41,816 nt of DNA from Thermotogota bacterium (GTDB lineage: Bacteria > Thermotogota > Thermotogae > Thermotogales > Fervidobacteriaceae). Of the stretch, positions 8,475 through 18,454 are shown piece after piece. The notes below the pieces were generated by a model. It saw nothing but the letters and a program-made list of their open reading frames with translations. It searched no databases and was not told the DNA's origin. The DNA lies in contig JAUQPP010000008.1 of the NCBI GenBank assembly GCA_030550315.1, forward strand, positions 1 to 41,816, written 5' to 3'. The translations under genes and the position numbers were made by a program. Numbering within the stretch: position 1 is the stretch's first letter; each line of letters starts with the position of its first letter.

Positions 8475-8808
8475 TCACCTTGTTAGTCTTAGTATGTGAA
8501 CAAAACAGTCAGGGGCAAACTGAACGATTTCTGGCAACTGTTCTCTAGAAAGTTTCTTTAGAGTGAAGACATCGTGGTTGAAAAGAGCAACCACTGTACA
8601 TTGAGGATTATTCATAACATCATCTGCATTACCCATTTCGAAGATGTACCTACCGTACATAATCATTAATCTGTCAGAAAAGCAGTGTACCTTGCCAAGT
8701 CGTGGACAATAAAAAGAACAAAAAGTTGATCTCCTCTCCTGAAATCAAGGAGTAAGTTCATAATTTCGAGCTTAATCGATAGGTTTAACATAATGAATAG
8801 TTTGTTCA
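8475..8808 (-). pseudogene. Decayed oligopeptide/dipeptide ABC transporter ATPase (OppF/DppF-like) C-terminal remnant
   Basis: Minus strand reads MLNLSIKLEIMNLLLDFRRGDQLFVLFIVHDLARYTAFLTD*, then in the next frame DRLMIMYGRYIFEMGNADDVMNNPQCTVVALFNHDVF...LPEIVQFAPDCFV. This matches the Opp-type order (D-loop, H-loop IVHDLA, DRLMIMYGG.IVE.G, V..NPQHPYT) with a 1-nt deletion in an A-run at 8678-8681 and no N-terminal half. Confidence 0.85.
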
Positions 8809-8854
8809 GGTTTTTCCTTGAATATGGAAACTTCTCTATGCCAAAGTTTTTAAC

Positions 8855-9727
8855 CTACTTTTTTGACGTTTCGCTGCTACGCAAATAAGAGTTAGCCGTT
8901 AATGCCATTATAATGAGGCACATACCAATTACTTGCATTGTACGTATTGACTCCCTGCGTATCAAATTTCCAGCGACAACGGATACTACGGTTGTCAGAT
9001 TTGCAAAGAGTGAGGAAATAGTGGGAGAAACTCTACTGAGCATAAAATTAACAAGGAAAAACGCAACAACGGAGGAGAATATTCCTAAATACAGCGCAGA
9101 GATGATTACAGGAACCTGAAGCGCCAGTTTAAACTGACCGAATACCAAGCTTAAGAATAAGAAGAAAACAAAACCAGTTATCATCATGAAAAATGTTATC
9201 TCCTCTGGTTTGAATTCCGACGAAAATTTTCTTGATGAAATGTTGTAAAGTGCGGCAGAGAAGACGGCGCCAAGTATCAGCAATTTTCCCAACAGTCCTT
9301 GGAAGCTGAATTGGCTGAATCCGATTATTAAAGAAACACCAAAAAAGCTCATTAATCCGAAAAGGTACTGGTACCATCTTACACGTTCCTTTAGTAATGC
9401 AGGACTTAACAACATTACTACTATGGGAATGATAGCAATAAGCATACCCGCCTCCGAAGAGGTTGTGAATCTAAGGCCGTTCGTTTCAAAAGTAAAATAC
9501 AGCACTGGTTGAAAGATAACCACTCGCCAAAGCCTCCAGTAAGGTTTTTTTGAGAGCTTGATGATTCGGAGCAAGCTAAGAACCATAACGGCAATTGTTG
9601 CCACAAAAAAACGGTATGTGAGAAACGTGTAAGGATGAACATAGTCGAGCGCATTTTTGGTAAACAGAAATGAAAGGCCGAAAATAAGGGAAATTGATAA
9701 GCCTGAGATGATGACCGAAAGACTCAA
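8855..9727 (-). CDS. EamA/DMT-family transporter (about 10 TM)
   Basis: Two EamA repeats; SGLSISLIFGLSFLFTKNALDYVHPYTFLTYRF; FTTSSEAGMLIAIIPIVVMLLSPALLKERV; SPTISSLFANLTTVVSVVAGNLIRRE. Confidence 0.88.
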   Translation of the reverse strand: MSLSVIISGLSISLIFGLSFLFTKNALDYVHPYTFLTYRFFVATIAVMVLSLLRIIKLSKKPYWRLWRVVIFQPVLYFTFETNGLRFTTSSEAGMLIAIIPIVVMLLSPALLKERVRWYQYLFGLMSFFGVSLIIGFSQFSFQGLLGKLLILGAVFSAALYNISSRKFSSEFKPEEITFFMMITGFVFFLFLSLVFGQFKLALQVPVIISALYLGIFSSVVAFFLVNFMLSRVSPTISSLFANLTTVVSVVAGNLIRRESIRTMQVIGMCLIIMALTANSYLRSSETSKK

Positions 9728-9803
9728 AGTATCGCCTCCATGCTCAGTTGTTGCGTAGTCTTTTTCGTGTGTAATCTAAGAACAATTTGCAAAAATTCAA
9801 AAA

Positions 9804-9822
9804 ACCCCGCCGGAGGCGGGGT
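9804..9822 (-). terminator. Intrinsic terminator after the aspartate aminotransferase gene
   Basis: CCCCGCC-GGA-GGCGGGG hairpin followed on the minus strand by a T-run (AAAAAACCCC on plus strand). Confidence 0.9.
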
Positions 9823-9840
9823 GGATTCATTTTTTAGTTC

Positions 9841-10965
9841 TCAAGATTTCAAAAATGCTTCGAGTCTTCTGAATGCTTCATCCAGGTTCTCCAACGACGT
9901 GGCAAAGCTGATTCTCACAAAGCCGGGCATATCGAACGCACTGCCCGGCACGGTGGCAACCATCTTCTCTTCCAAAAGTTTGCGACAGAATTCCTCGTCA
10001 TCACCATCTACCTTGAAGAACAAGTAAAACGCACCCTTTGGTTCAGCAAACTCGAGTCCGAGTTGTTTTGCCCTTTCAACTACGAAATCACGTCGTCTCT
10101 TAAATTCAGCAATCATGTAGGAGTTGTCTGTTTTGCATGCTTCGATGGCAGCATATTGTGCGATTGTGTTGATGTTGGAAGTCAAGTGACTTTGGATTTT
10201 TGATATTCTTTTCTTAACTTCCTTGTTCTTTGTGGCTGTGTAACCGACTCGCCATCCGGTCATCGCGTGGGATTTGCTGAAGGCGTTCACGTATATTAAT
10301 AGCTCTGGTCTGACAAGACCGTACAGCGAGTGGTGTTTTCCCACGTACACCAATTCATCGTACACCTCGTCCGTAACAACATAAATGTTCCTTTCATTTG
10401 AGATTTGAGCAATCATTTCAAGTGTTTCTCGACTGTAAATAACCCCCGAAGGGTTATTCGGGGAGTTGACCACGATAGCTTTTGTTTTTAAGCTCAGGTG
10501 CTGAAGTATTTCCTCTTTTGTTGGCATGAATCCGTTCTCGTAACGAAGCCGTATGACTACCGGCTTGCCCCTGACCAAATGTATTTGCGCCGGGTAACTT
10601 ACCCAATACGGTGCGAAGAGCAAAACTTCGTCACCTTCGTCGAGAATAGCAGCAAACGCGTTGAAAAGTGCCTGTTTTCCACCGTTCGAGGTGACAATTT
10701 CGTCCGGAGCAAATTCAACTTCCTTTTTGTTTTTCAAGTACTCAGAGATTGCCATTCGTAGTTCTGGAATACCGTCGCTGTCGGTGTACTTTGTTAACCC
10801 TTTTTCAAGGGCCTCGAACGCTTTTTCAACAATTGGACGTGGTGTTTGAAAGTCGGGTTCACCGGCGGTGAGATTTATAACCGGTTTCCCTTCCGCTTTT
10901 AGTTGTTTGGCCAGCGCATCTATCTGTAAAGTTTTAGATGGAGTAATGAGTTGAGTAGGATGCAT
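9841..10965 (-). CDS. Pyridoxal-phosphate aspartate aminotransferase (class I, AspC/AspB-like)
   Basis: INLTAGEPDFQTPRPIVEKAFEAL, VVNSPNNPSGVIYS, NAFSKSHAMTGWRVGYTA (PLP Lys), FVRISFATS. Confidence 0.92.
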   Translation of the reverse strand: MHPTQLITPSKTLQIDALAKQLKAEGKPVINLTAGEPDFQTPRPIVEKAFEALEKGLTKYTDSDGIPELRMAISEYLKNKKEVEFAPDEIVTSNGGKQALFNAFAAILDEGDEVLLFAPYWVSYPAQIHLVRGKPVVIRLRYENGFMPTKEEILQHLSLKTKAIVVNSPNNPSGVIYSRETLEMIAQISNERNIYVVTDEVYDELVYVGKHHSLYGLVRPELLIYVNAFSKSHAMTGWRVGYTATKNKEVKKRISKIQSHLTSNINTIAQYAAIEACKTDNSYMIAEFKRRRDFVVERAKQLGLEFAEPKGAFYLFFKVDGDDEEFCRKLLEEKMVATVPGSAFDMPGFVRISFATSLENLDEAFRRLEAFLKS

Positions 10966-10972
10966 CTACAGG

Positions 10973-12406
10973 TCACCTCTTAAATCTGAACACCGGGTAT
11001 TTTGTTGCGTTGACATCATCAAGACGTCGTACTGGTGTAGTGTATGGAGCACCTTTCACCAACTGTGGATTTTCTTGAGCTTCCTTTGCAATTTTTTCCA
11101 TCGCTTCAACAAAAGCGTCCAACGTTTGTTTGCTCTCAGTTTCTGTAGGTTCGATCATCATTGCTTCGTGAACGATCAGCGGGAAGTAAATCGTTGGCGC
11201 GTGCAAACCGTAGTCGAGCAAACGCTTAGCAATGTCGAGGGTCTTGACGCCGGTTTTCTTGGCAAATTCTTCGTTGTCGATAACAAACTCGTGCATACAT
11301 ATTCTGTCGTATGCGATTTTGAAAGTTTTCGAAAGCTTCGCCCTTAGATAGTTAGCGTTTAGAACGGCCATATCACTTACATGTTTCAAACCTTTTCCTC
11401 CCATCGTGAGTATGTAAGTGTACGCCTTCACAAGAACTAGGAAGTTTCCGTAAAAGGTGCGAACCATTCCGATACTCTTGGGTAAGTTATAATCAAGCTC
11501 GTACTTTTCCCCGGATTTTCGGACAACGGGTACAGGCAGATATTGGGCCAGCGGTGATTTTACACCAATAGGACCACTTCCAGGACCACCCATCCCGTGC
11601 GGTGTGCTGAAGGTTTTGTGTAGGTTCAAATGAACTATATCAAATCCCATATCACCAGGTCTTGTGCGTCCCATTATTGCGTTAAGGTTTGCACCATCGT
11701 AGTAAAGTAAAGCACCAACATCGTGCGCCATTTTCGCTATCGTTAATATGTCTTTCTCGAAAAGTCCGAGTGTATTTGGATTCGTGAGCATGATTACTGC
11801 AACCGTCTCATCCAAATGTTTCTTCAGTTCCTCAAGATCCACACATCCGTCTGGTCCGGATTTGATTTCGATTACCTCAAATCCCGCCATTCCAGCTGAT
11901 GCCGGATTCGTTCCATGCGCGCTGTCTGGAACGATTACCTTTTTACGTTTCCCAAGTTCACCGATATCCTCAAAGTACGCGCGTGCGATGAGAAGGCCTG
12001 TGAGTTCACCATGAGCACCAGCGGCTGGCTGCAACGTCATGTCGTCAGTACCGGTGATTTCGCAAAGTAGTTCTTTCAGGTGTCCCATCAGTTCTACGGC
12101 ACCTTCGATCGTTTCGCGCGGTTGGAACGGATGAAGTTGGGTGAATAGTATCGCCATGTCTTCGTTAATTTTTGGATTGTACTTCATAGTACATGAGCCA
12201 AGAGGATAAAATCCCCTGTCAACCGAGTAGTTTTTCAAAGCGAGGTTTGTGTAATGTCTAACGACGTCCACTTCCGAAACTTCCGGAAGCATCGGTGGTT
12301 TTTTTCTAAGAAGATGTTCTGGAATATTGCAACCGGAATCCGGAACATCATACGTTGGGAGTTCGTAGCCTTTTCTTCCAGGTTTTGAGAGTTCAAAAAT
12401 TGTCAT
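10973..12406 (-). CDS. gcvPB: Glycine dehydrogenase (decarboxylating) subunit 2
   Basis: [68 protein letters not shown]. Confidence 0.96.
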   Translation of the reverse strand: MTIFELSKPGRKGYELPTYDVPDSGCNIPEHLLRKKPPMLPEVSEVDVVRHYTNLALKNYSVDRGFYPLGSCTMKYNPKINEDMAILFTQLHPFQPRETIEGAVELMGHLKELLCEITGTDDMTLQPAAGAHGELTGLLIARAYFEDIGELGKRKKVIVPDSAHGTNPASAGMAGFEVIEIKSGPDGCVDLEELKKHLDETVAVIMLTNPNTLGLFEKDILTIAKMAHDVGALLYYDGANLNAIMGRTRPGDMGFDIVHLNLHKTFSTPHGMGGPGSGPIGVKSPLAQYLPVPVVRKSGEKYELDYNLPKSIGMVRTFYGNFLVLVKAYTYILTMGGKGLKHVSDMAVLNANYLRAKLSKTFKIAYDRICMHEFVIDNEEFAKKTGVKTLDIAKRLLDYGLHAPTIYFPLIVHEAMMIEPTETESKQTLDAFVEAMEKIAKEAQENPQLVKGAPYTTPVRRLDDVNATKYPVFRFKR

Positions 12407-13728
12407 TTTCTCATCACCTCAACAAGCCTATCCATCGATTCTTTCGTGTTCACTTCCGTAGCGCACACGAGGGCTGATGGGCCGAGTTCTTTGTAAACTC
12501 TGTCAATGGGGATGGGACCAAGAATACCATCTTTGGCCATCTCGTGCCATCTATTTCGATAATCCGTGGAAACCCTCACGACAAATTCGTTGAAAAACTC
12601 CCCAGTAAATATCCTTGGAAATCCTGCTTCTTCAAGTTTTTTGGCCAGATAATGGGCGTTGTTGTAAGAACGGTAAGCAACTTCTTTCAATCCCTGTGGC
12701 CCCATGATCGAGAGGTAGATTGCGTTGATAAGAGCAATGTAGGCTTGGTTAGAACAGATGTTCGAAGTAGCCTTTTCACGTCTGATGTGTTGTTCCCTTG
12801 TTTGGAGTATCATGACGTAGCCAGTTTTTCCATCGAGGTCCTTCGTTTGACCAATGAGTCTGCCCGGCATTTTTCTTACATGCTTTTCAAGTGTTGTGAA
12901 GAACCCAATTCCAGGTCCCCCAAGGTTTGGAGTAACTCCCAACGACTGTCCTTCACCAACGACGATGTCGGCACCGAACGTACCCGGAGCTTCAAGCAGA
13001 GCAAGTGACACTGGTTCTGCTACTACGATGAATATAACGTTTTGACGGATGAATGAACGGATGGTTTTCAAATCCTCGATAACGCCAAAGAAATTCGGGT
13101 AAGCGACTGCTACAGCGGCTGTCTCATCGTCTAGTTTGGCTTTAAGCTCATCCAAGTTCACCGCACCAAGTTCGGTATACCCGATTTCTTCGATTTTTAT
13201 CCCAATGGGACTCGTATACGTTCTTGCGACCGTTCGATACTCCGGGTTTATGGTTTTAGCCACAAGCATCTTGTATTTCCCCGTGATGCGTGTGGCCATT
13301 AGTAGACTCTCAGCAAACGAACTTGCACCATCGTACATGGAGGAATTGGCAACTTCCATTCCCGTGAGTTCGCACATCATTGTTTGGTATTCAAAGAGCA
13401 TTTGGAGTGTACCTTGTGAAACTTCAGCTTGGTACGGTGTGTAGGCTGTGAGAAAATTTGGATTGGCCGCAAGGTGCTTTACCACGGTTGGGATGTAATG
13501 ATAATAAATTCCAGCACCGAGGAAGACGTTTTCAGGTTGGAACGCTTTGTTTTTCTGAGCGAGTGTTTCGACAATTTTCCTGACGGTAAATTCGTCCTTT
13601 CCGTCGGGAATTTTGTAACCATCTATGGTTTTTGGAACGTCCACAAAGAGCTCATCTATACTCCCAACACCGATCTCTTGGAGCATCTCTTTTATTTCTT
13701 CTTCTGTGTGTGGAATGTACCGATGCAT
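12403..13728 (-). CDS. gcvPA: Glycine dehydrogenase (decarboxylating) subunit 1
   Basis: [86 protein letters not shown] 13728 preceded by GGGAGGTG. Confidence 0.96.
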   Translation of the reverse strand: MHRYIPHTEEEIKEMLQEIGVGSIDELFVDVPKTIDGYKIPDGKDEFTVRKIVETLAQKNKAFQPENVFLGAGIYYHYIPTVVKHLAANPNFLTAYTPYQAEVSQGTLQMLFEYQTMMCELTGMEVANSSMYDGASSFAESLLMATRITGKYKMLVAKTINPEYRTVARTYTSPIGIKIEEIGYTELGAVNLDELKAKLDDETAAVAVAYPNFFGVIEDLKTIRSFIRQNVIFIVVAEPVSLALLEAPGTFGADIVVGEGQSLGVTPNLGGPGIGFFTTLEKHVRKMPGRLIGQTKDLDGKTGYVMILQTREQHIRREKATSNICSNQAYIALINAIYLSIMGPQGLKEVAYRSYNNAHYLAKKLEEAGFPRIFTGEFFNEFVVRVSTDYRNRWHEMAKDGILGPIPIDRVYKELGPSALVCATEVNTKESMDRLVEVMRK

Positions 13729-13748
13729 TGTGTGCACCTCCCAGGATT

Positions 13749-15041
13749 TCAGCTCTTTTTTCTCACACTACCACGGTAGAACGGTGTTTTCACAACCGTT
13801 GCGTCGACGTACTTGTCCCGAATCAGGATCTGAACGCTCTCACCTAATTTGATACTAGCATCTATCATCACGAACGCTATTGGTTTTTCGAGAGTAGGAG
13901 AGAAAGTTCCACTTGTAACGTACCCTACTTCTTTCCCATCTTTGAAAACTTGCATTCCATGTCTTGGAATTAGCCTAGACTCAAGGATAACACCTCTAAG
14001 TCTGCGTTTCAGCCCTTCTTCCTTTTGTTTGAGTAAAGCTTCTTTGCCGTGAAATTCGCCCTTCTCAAACTTCACTGCCCAACCGATACTTGCTTCCAAA
14101 GGAGTCACTGTTTCATCCATATCGTTCCCATACAACAACAATCCTGCCTCAAGCCTGAGAACATCCCGTGCTCCCAATCCCGCAGGTTTGACACCGATTT
14201 CAATCAGCTTTCGCCAAACGATGGGAGTTTCACTGGCTGGTAGGTATAACTCAAAACCGTCCTCGCCAGTGTAACCTGTCCTCGAGACAATGCCCCTGAT
14301 TCCACAAACGTTAGCCTCGGCAAAGGAATAATAGCCGATTGTCTCAAGAGTAGTATCTACCAGTGGCTGTAGCGTTTCCTGGGCTTTCGGGCCTTGCACA
14401 GCGATCAAACCAGTCTCATCGGAAACATTCTTTAATGTAACATCGAAATTCTTCGAAAGTCTTGAGAGATGGCTGAAGTCCTTTTCTATGTTAGCTGCGT
14501 TAACCACAAACATTACTTTTTCTGGACTTATTTTGTAAACAAGCAAATCGTCGACGAATCCACCTTTTTCGTTACACATTGCAGTGTAAATCACATCACC
14601 TACGAGAATAGATGAAAAATCGTTTGTAACAACGTAATCCGCGAACCTTATCGCGTCCGGTCCTTCGGCTATGAACTCACCCATGTGTGATACATCAAAC
14701 ATTCCCACGCTCTTACGCACGTTCAAAACTTCTTGTACGATGCCTTCGTATTGGAGTGGCATATAAAATCCAGCAAATTCTACAATTTTCGCACCGAGTT
14801 TGACGTGGTCTTCGTAAAGTGGCGTGTACTTCACTCCTTTTCCCTCCCCTTGCAATATCGTGGTGGCCTCGTCGTATTTGTCCTCCGGAACGAGGATCTC
14901 ACACTGAACACTGCTACCAAAAATTGGATGGACGAAGAGGTCGGTTTTCTGAATCAAAACTGGAATTCCATACGACTTTAAAAGTTTTTCGACAATATGA
15001 GCCTCGATCTCTCCGACGATTGTTTTGACGATTTTCCACAT
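13749..15041 (-). CDS. gcvT: Aminomethyltransferase (glycine cleavage T protein) with N-terminal DUF2007-like domain
   Basis: Gcv[104 protein letters not shown]. About 68 extra N-terminal residues: [31 protein letters not shown]...[17 protein letters not shown]. Confidence 0.94.
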   Translation of the reverse strand: MWKIVKTIVGEIEAHIVEKLLKSYGIPVLIQKTDLFVHPIFGSSVQCEILVPEDKYDEATTILQGEGKGVKYTPLYEDHVKLGAKIVEFAGFYMPLQYEGIVQEVLNVRKSVGMFDVSHMGEFIAEGPDAIRFADYVVTNDFSSILVGDVIYTAMCNEKGGFVDDLLVYKISPEKVMFVVNAANIEKDFSHLSRLSKNFDVTLKNVSDETGLIAVQGPKAQETLQPLVDTTLETIGYYSFAEANVCGIRGIVSRTGYTGEDGFELYLPASETPIVWRKLIEIGVKPAGLGARDVLRLEAGLLLYGNDMDETVTPLEASIGWAVKFEKGEFHGKEALLKQKEEGLKRRLRGVILESRLIPRHGMQVFKDGKEVGYVTSGTFSPTLEKPIAFVMIDASIKLGESVQILIRDKYVDATVVKTPFYRGSVRKKS

Positions 15042-15062
15042 GTCCGCTCCCCACCACAAAAT

Positions 15063-15109
15063 TTTGATAATATCAAACTGTTTGCTTTACTAACATTGTA
15101 CCATGGTAC
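15063..15109 (-). promoter_or_regulatory. Candidate gcvT operon promoter/operator with two palindromes
   Basis: TTTGATA-A-TATCAAA (15063-15077) and GTACCATGGTAC (15098-15109) upstream of gcvT; on minus strand TACAAT overlaps the end of the latter. Confidence 0.4.
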
Positions 15110-15130
15110 GAAAAGTAGGAGAAATCCGTT

Positions 15131-16435
15131 CTATTCCTCCCAATAGCGTTTGCTCACAACTTTCAGGTGAGATGCATCTTTTTTGTATCTTCCCACTTTA
15201 GCGCACGGTTTTCCTTCAACTTCCACGATGTCTGCGGTAATGTCTATCTTTTTCTTAAGCAATTTCGAGCCGACACCGTACACATCTGCCGGAACTCCTA
15301 AAGATTCGAAGAGCCTTATCTTCTCTTCATCAAAGCCTCCGGAGACGACAATTTTCAAATCTTTCAAGCCAACTTTGTCAAATTCTTGTCTGGCCTTCCA
15401 CACCAGTTCGGGGCAGACTCCGAAAGACTGTGGACCGATTGGTGTGACTGACTTGTCCCTGAGGTTACCAGAAGTGTCGAAACGCACACCCCAAATTTTT
15501 CTCGGCCCAGGTCCAATAACTGGTGACGGATCCGTAATACCGAGGATGAATTCCTTTCCAATAACGTGTTCGTAGAATTTTTTGACTACCTTGAACGTTG
15601 TTCCTATCACATCGTTATCCCAATCAACCAGCACGATTCTGTTGACGTTCTCGGGCATATACTTATCGAAGGCTATGGCGGCATCTTCCGTACTACCGTT
15701 GTATGCTGCAATTAAGGCATGGGGGATGGTACCCATCGATTCCACACCCCAATAGTCTGCGTTCGCATCGGTGGAGACGCCAAAGGCACCAGCTTTTAAA
15801 GCCGCGTAACCATCCGTTGCCTGGACCCAATAGTGATCAAATCGTGCACTGAAGAACAATATCGGTTTACCATTTGCCGCTTCGACAACTTTCTTCACAG
15901 CAGTAGCCGTACTCGTTGCGCGTGCGATAACCCCCAGAAGCACCGTCTCCAAGTAGCCAAAATAAACCGGATCCCCTTGAATGGTCATCAAAGGTTCTCC
16001 CTCGGGGACGAACTCGCCATCGTAGACTGCCCGCACTTCTATCTCGTCCCATTTATCAACCCAGAGTTCATTTAGTCTAAGTCTTACATCCCATTTTTTT
16101 CGCGTAAGTTCAACTATCTCCTCAACGTTCCCTTCTACTGAAAGTTCTTGCATTTGTTTGTCTAACCTAAGGATCTCGCTGTAGAGCTCTCGAGCCTTCT
16201 CCTCGTCTTTGTAATATCCCGTGCAATAACGCAGAATTGCGAGCGCCTCGTCCACCCCGCACACTATTGCATCATCCCTTGGGAAGAACTGGTAGTACAC
16301 TGTAGGGTGTCTATTGTCCTTCTTTAGTACCTCTACGTAGCGGGTGAAGTACTTATCAGAGTAGTATCCCATGCGTATTCGATCTATAGGAACTTTAAAC
16401 ACCTTTGGATGGAGCCGTTTTGTTAAAACAGTCAC
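15131..16435 (-). CDS. pncB: Nicotinate phosphoribosyltransferase
   Basis: DRIRMGYYSDKYFTRYVEVL, ARATSTATAVKKVVEAANGKPILFFSARFDHYWVQATDGYAALKAGAFGVSTDANADYWGVESMGTIPHALI, VVSGGFDEEKIRLFESLGVPADVYGVGS. Confidence 0.92.
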   Translation of the reverse strand: MTVLTKRLHPKVFKVPIDRIRMGYYSDKYFTRYVEVLKKDNRHPTVYYQFFPRDDAIVCGVDEALAILRYCTGYYKDEEKARELYSEILRLDKQMQELSVEGNVEEIVELTRKKWDVRLRLNELWVDKWDEIEVRAVYDGEFVPEGEPLMTIQGDPVYFGYLETVLLGVIARATSTATAVKKVVEAANGKPILFFSARFDHYWVQATDGYAALKAGAFGVSTDANADYWGVESMGTIPHALIAAYNGSTEDAAIAFDKYMPENVNRIVLVDWDNDVIGTTFKVVKKFYEHVIGKEFILGITDPSPVIGPGPRKIWGVRFDTSGNLRDKSVTPIGPQSFGVCPELVWKARQEFDKVGLKDLKIVVSGGFDEEKIRLFESLGVPADVYGVGSKLLKKKIDITADIVEVEGKPCAKVGRYKKDASHLKVVSKRYWEE

Positions 16436-16600
16436 GGTCTCACCTCCGCACCATTTGATCCGTTTTTGACCTAGTACGACCGGTTCCAGATATTCTTCTA
16501 ATTACCGTTGATACCGACACCGGTCGGATAATATTACGTTCTTGACAATTCTTCCGGAGTTTTTTGAAACTTCCAACTTCTTCAATCTTTCTCCAAACTT

Positions 16601-18412
16601 CTAACGCGTCCACGTTTCCTCAACAAGTAAGTTCCGGACCTTGTACTTCATGCACACGCCACAGAGCACGCATCCGACCCGACAATCCTTTGTGGATGTA
16701 CCAGAATAGAAACGCTGGTATTCTTCCCAAAGGAACTCCTTGCTAATACCACTGTCCAAGTGGTCCCACGGAAAATCTTCTAAACCGTACGGACCAAGGT
16801 ATTCTTCGAGGTTGACCGCTGAAAAGGCTTCCATCCATTTTTCAAAGGAGAAGAATTCACTCCATTCATCATAGTAACCTTTTTTGTACGATATTTCAAT
16901 AGCATCGAAGAGTTTTCTATCGCCTCTCGAAAGTACCGCCTCAACGAAACTTTTCCTACCGTCATTTACGTCAATTTTTCCGAATTTTCTGTATGGTTTT
17001 AAGAGTTCTCTCACATGGTCCATGTATTCAGGTGGTTGGACTCTGACGAATTGGAGAGCGGTGTGTGGTTTTGGAATCAAAAGATTCACAGACGCGGTAA
17101 CATCCAAGAATCCGATTTTTTTAACAGCTTTTACAACTTCTCCTATATCTTTTACGTCGTCATCTGTTTCCGTTGGGAATCCGACCATGAAGTACAGTTT
17201 TATCCTTTGCCAGCCAGCATTCCTAGCTTCTTGGGCTGTGAGTACGATTTCGTCGAACGTAATCTGTTTGTTAATCGCATCTCTCATTCGTTGGCTTCCA
17301 GCTTCCGGTGCAAATGTCAAACCTGCTTTCCTTACTGATGAGATCTTTTGAGCCATGTGTATGTTAAATGCGTCCATTCGTGTTGACGGAATCGAAATTG
17401 AAACTTTCTTGTCTTTCGTGAATTCCAGGAGCTGGTCTATTGTTTGTTCGACCGCCGTGTGATCCAGGGCCGATAGTGAGAGCAAGGAGACTTCCTCATA
17501 GCCTGTGCTTATTACAAGTTCTTTGACGGCTTCAACGATTCTTTCCGGCTCTCTCTCGCGTACGGGTCTATACACGTATCCAGCATGGCAGAAACGACAG
17601 CCTCGTGTACAGCCTCGACTAATTTCCACAACAATACGGTCGTGCACACTTTCAACGTGTGGAACAATTCGTTTTTTCGGAAGAAGGACAGAATTTAAGT
17701 CTTTGAGTATGTTCCTGCTCACTTTCGTTGGGACCCAGTCGTACTTGGGAACTATCTTCCTGCCTAATTGTTTGTAAAACAACGGAACGTACACTCCAGG
17801 GATTTTTGCTAGCTCACGAAGTCTCTCCTCCCTCGAAAAACCCCGTGTCTCCCACAAAATTGTGAGTAGTTTTTGAAGCTGAACTTCACCATCACCGAGG
17901 TATACCGCATCAAATGCCGGAGCGATCGGTTCGCAGTTGTATGCCACAGGACCACCACCGACTATTATAGGGTGATGGTCTGCTCTGTTCTCAGCCCTGA
18001 TTGGGATTTTTGATAGCTCCAAAAGCTTCAATACGTTTGTGTAGGACAGCTCGTACTGCAGAGAAATTCCAATCATGTCTGATTCGTACAAAGGTGTTTT
18101 GGTCTCGAGTGTGAAGAGCGGTACGTCGTTTTTCTCCATGAGCTGAATCATATCCGGCCACGGAAGATAGGCACGTTCAGCAAAGACAAAATCAAGTTCG
18201 TTCGCAAGCCAGTAGAGTAGTTCGAGCCCGTAGTTTGAAGTGCCTATCTCGTAAACGTCGGGAAACACGAAAACGACTCGAAGTAATCTTTTCGAAGATG
18301 TGTCTTTGACGATACTGTTGTACTCCATTCCGATGTAGCGTGCCGGCTTGCTGACACTCAGCAAATTTTCGGAGAGAAATTTCTGTATTTTTTCCTTTAT
18401 ATTCATCCGCAC
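16601..18412 (-). CDS. B12-binding-domain radical SAM protein (TIGR03960-like)
   Basis: PARYIGMEYNSIVKD, FPDVYEIGTSNYGLELLYWLAN, VEISRGCTRGCRFCHAGYVYRPVRER (CxxxCxxC), LTFAPEAGSQRMRDAINKQIT; C-terminal Cys cluster CRVGCVLCGVC. Confidence 0.9.
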   Translation of the reverse strand: MRMNIKEKIQKFLSENLLSVSKPARYIGMEYNSIVKDTSSKRLLRVVFVFPDVYEIGTSNYGLELLYWLANELDFVFAERAYLPWPDMIQLMEKNDVPLFTLETKTPLYESDMIGISLQYELSYTNVLKLLELSKIPIRAENRADHHPIIVGGGPVAYNCEPIAPAFDAVYLGDGEVQLQKLLTILWETRGFSREERLRELAKIPGVYVPLFYKQLGRKIVPKYDWVPTKVSRNILKDLNSVLLPKKRIVPHVESVHDRIVVEISRGCTRGCRFCHAGYVYRPVREREPERIVEAVKELVISTGYEEVSLLSLSALDHTAVEQTIDQLLEFTKDKKVSISIPSTRMDAFNIHMAQKISSVRKAGLTFAPEAGSQRMRDAINKQITFDEIVLTAQEARNAGWQRIKLYFMVGFPTETDDDVKDIGEVVKAVKKIGFLDVTASVNLLIPKPHTALQFVRVQPPEYMDHVRELLKPYRKFGKIDVNDGRKSFVEAVLSRGDRKLFDAIEISYKKGYYDEWSEFFSFEKWMEAFSAVNLEEYLGPYGLEDFPWDHLDSGISKEFLWEEYQRFYSGTSTKDCRVGCVLCGVCMKYKVRNLLVEETWTR

Positions 18413-18454
18413 ACCTCACATCGCACGTATCACACGTTTCGGCAGCTTTTGACA

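Noticed and set aside
9129-9377. 82-aa minus ORF overlapping the EamA transporter
   Set aside because: Out-of-frame with a clearly coding transporter; no RBS or motif.
12544-13008. 154-aa plus-strand ORF
   Set aside because: Entirely antisense to gcvPA, which has full family motifs.
15183-15575. 130-aa plus-strand ORF
   Set aside because: Antisense to pncB.
16884-17351. 155-aa plus-strand ORF
   Set aside because: Antisense to the B12-binding radical SAM gene; low-complexity Ser/Phe composition.
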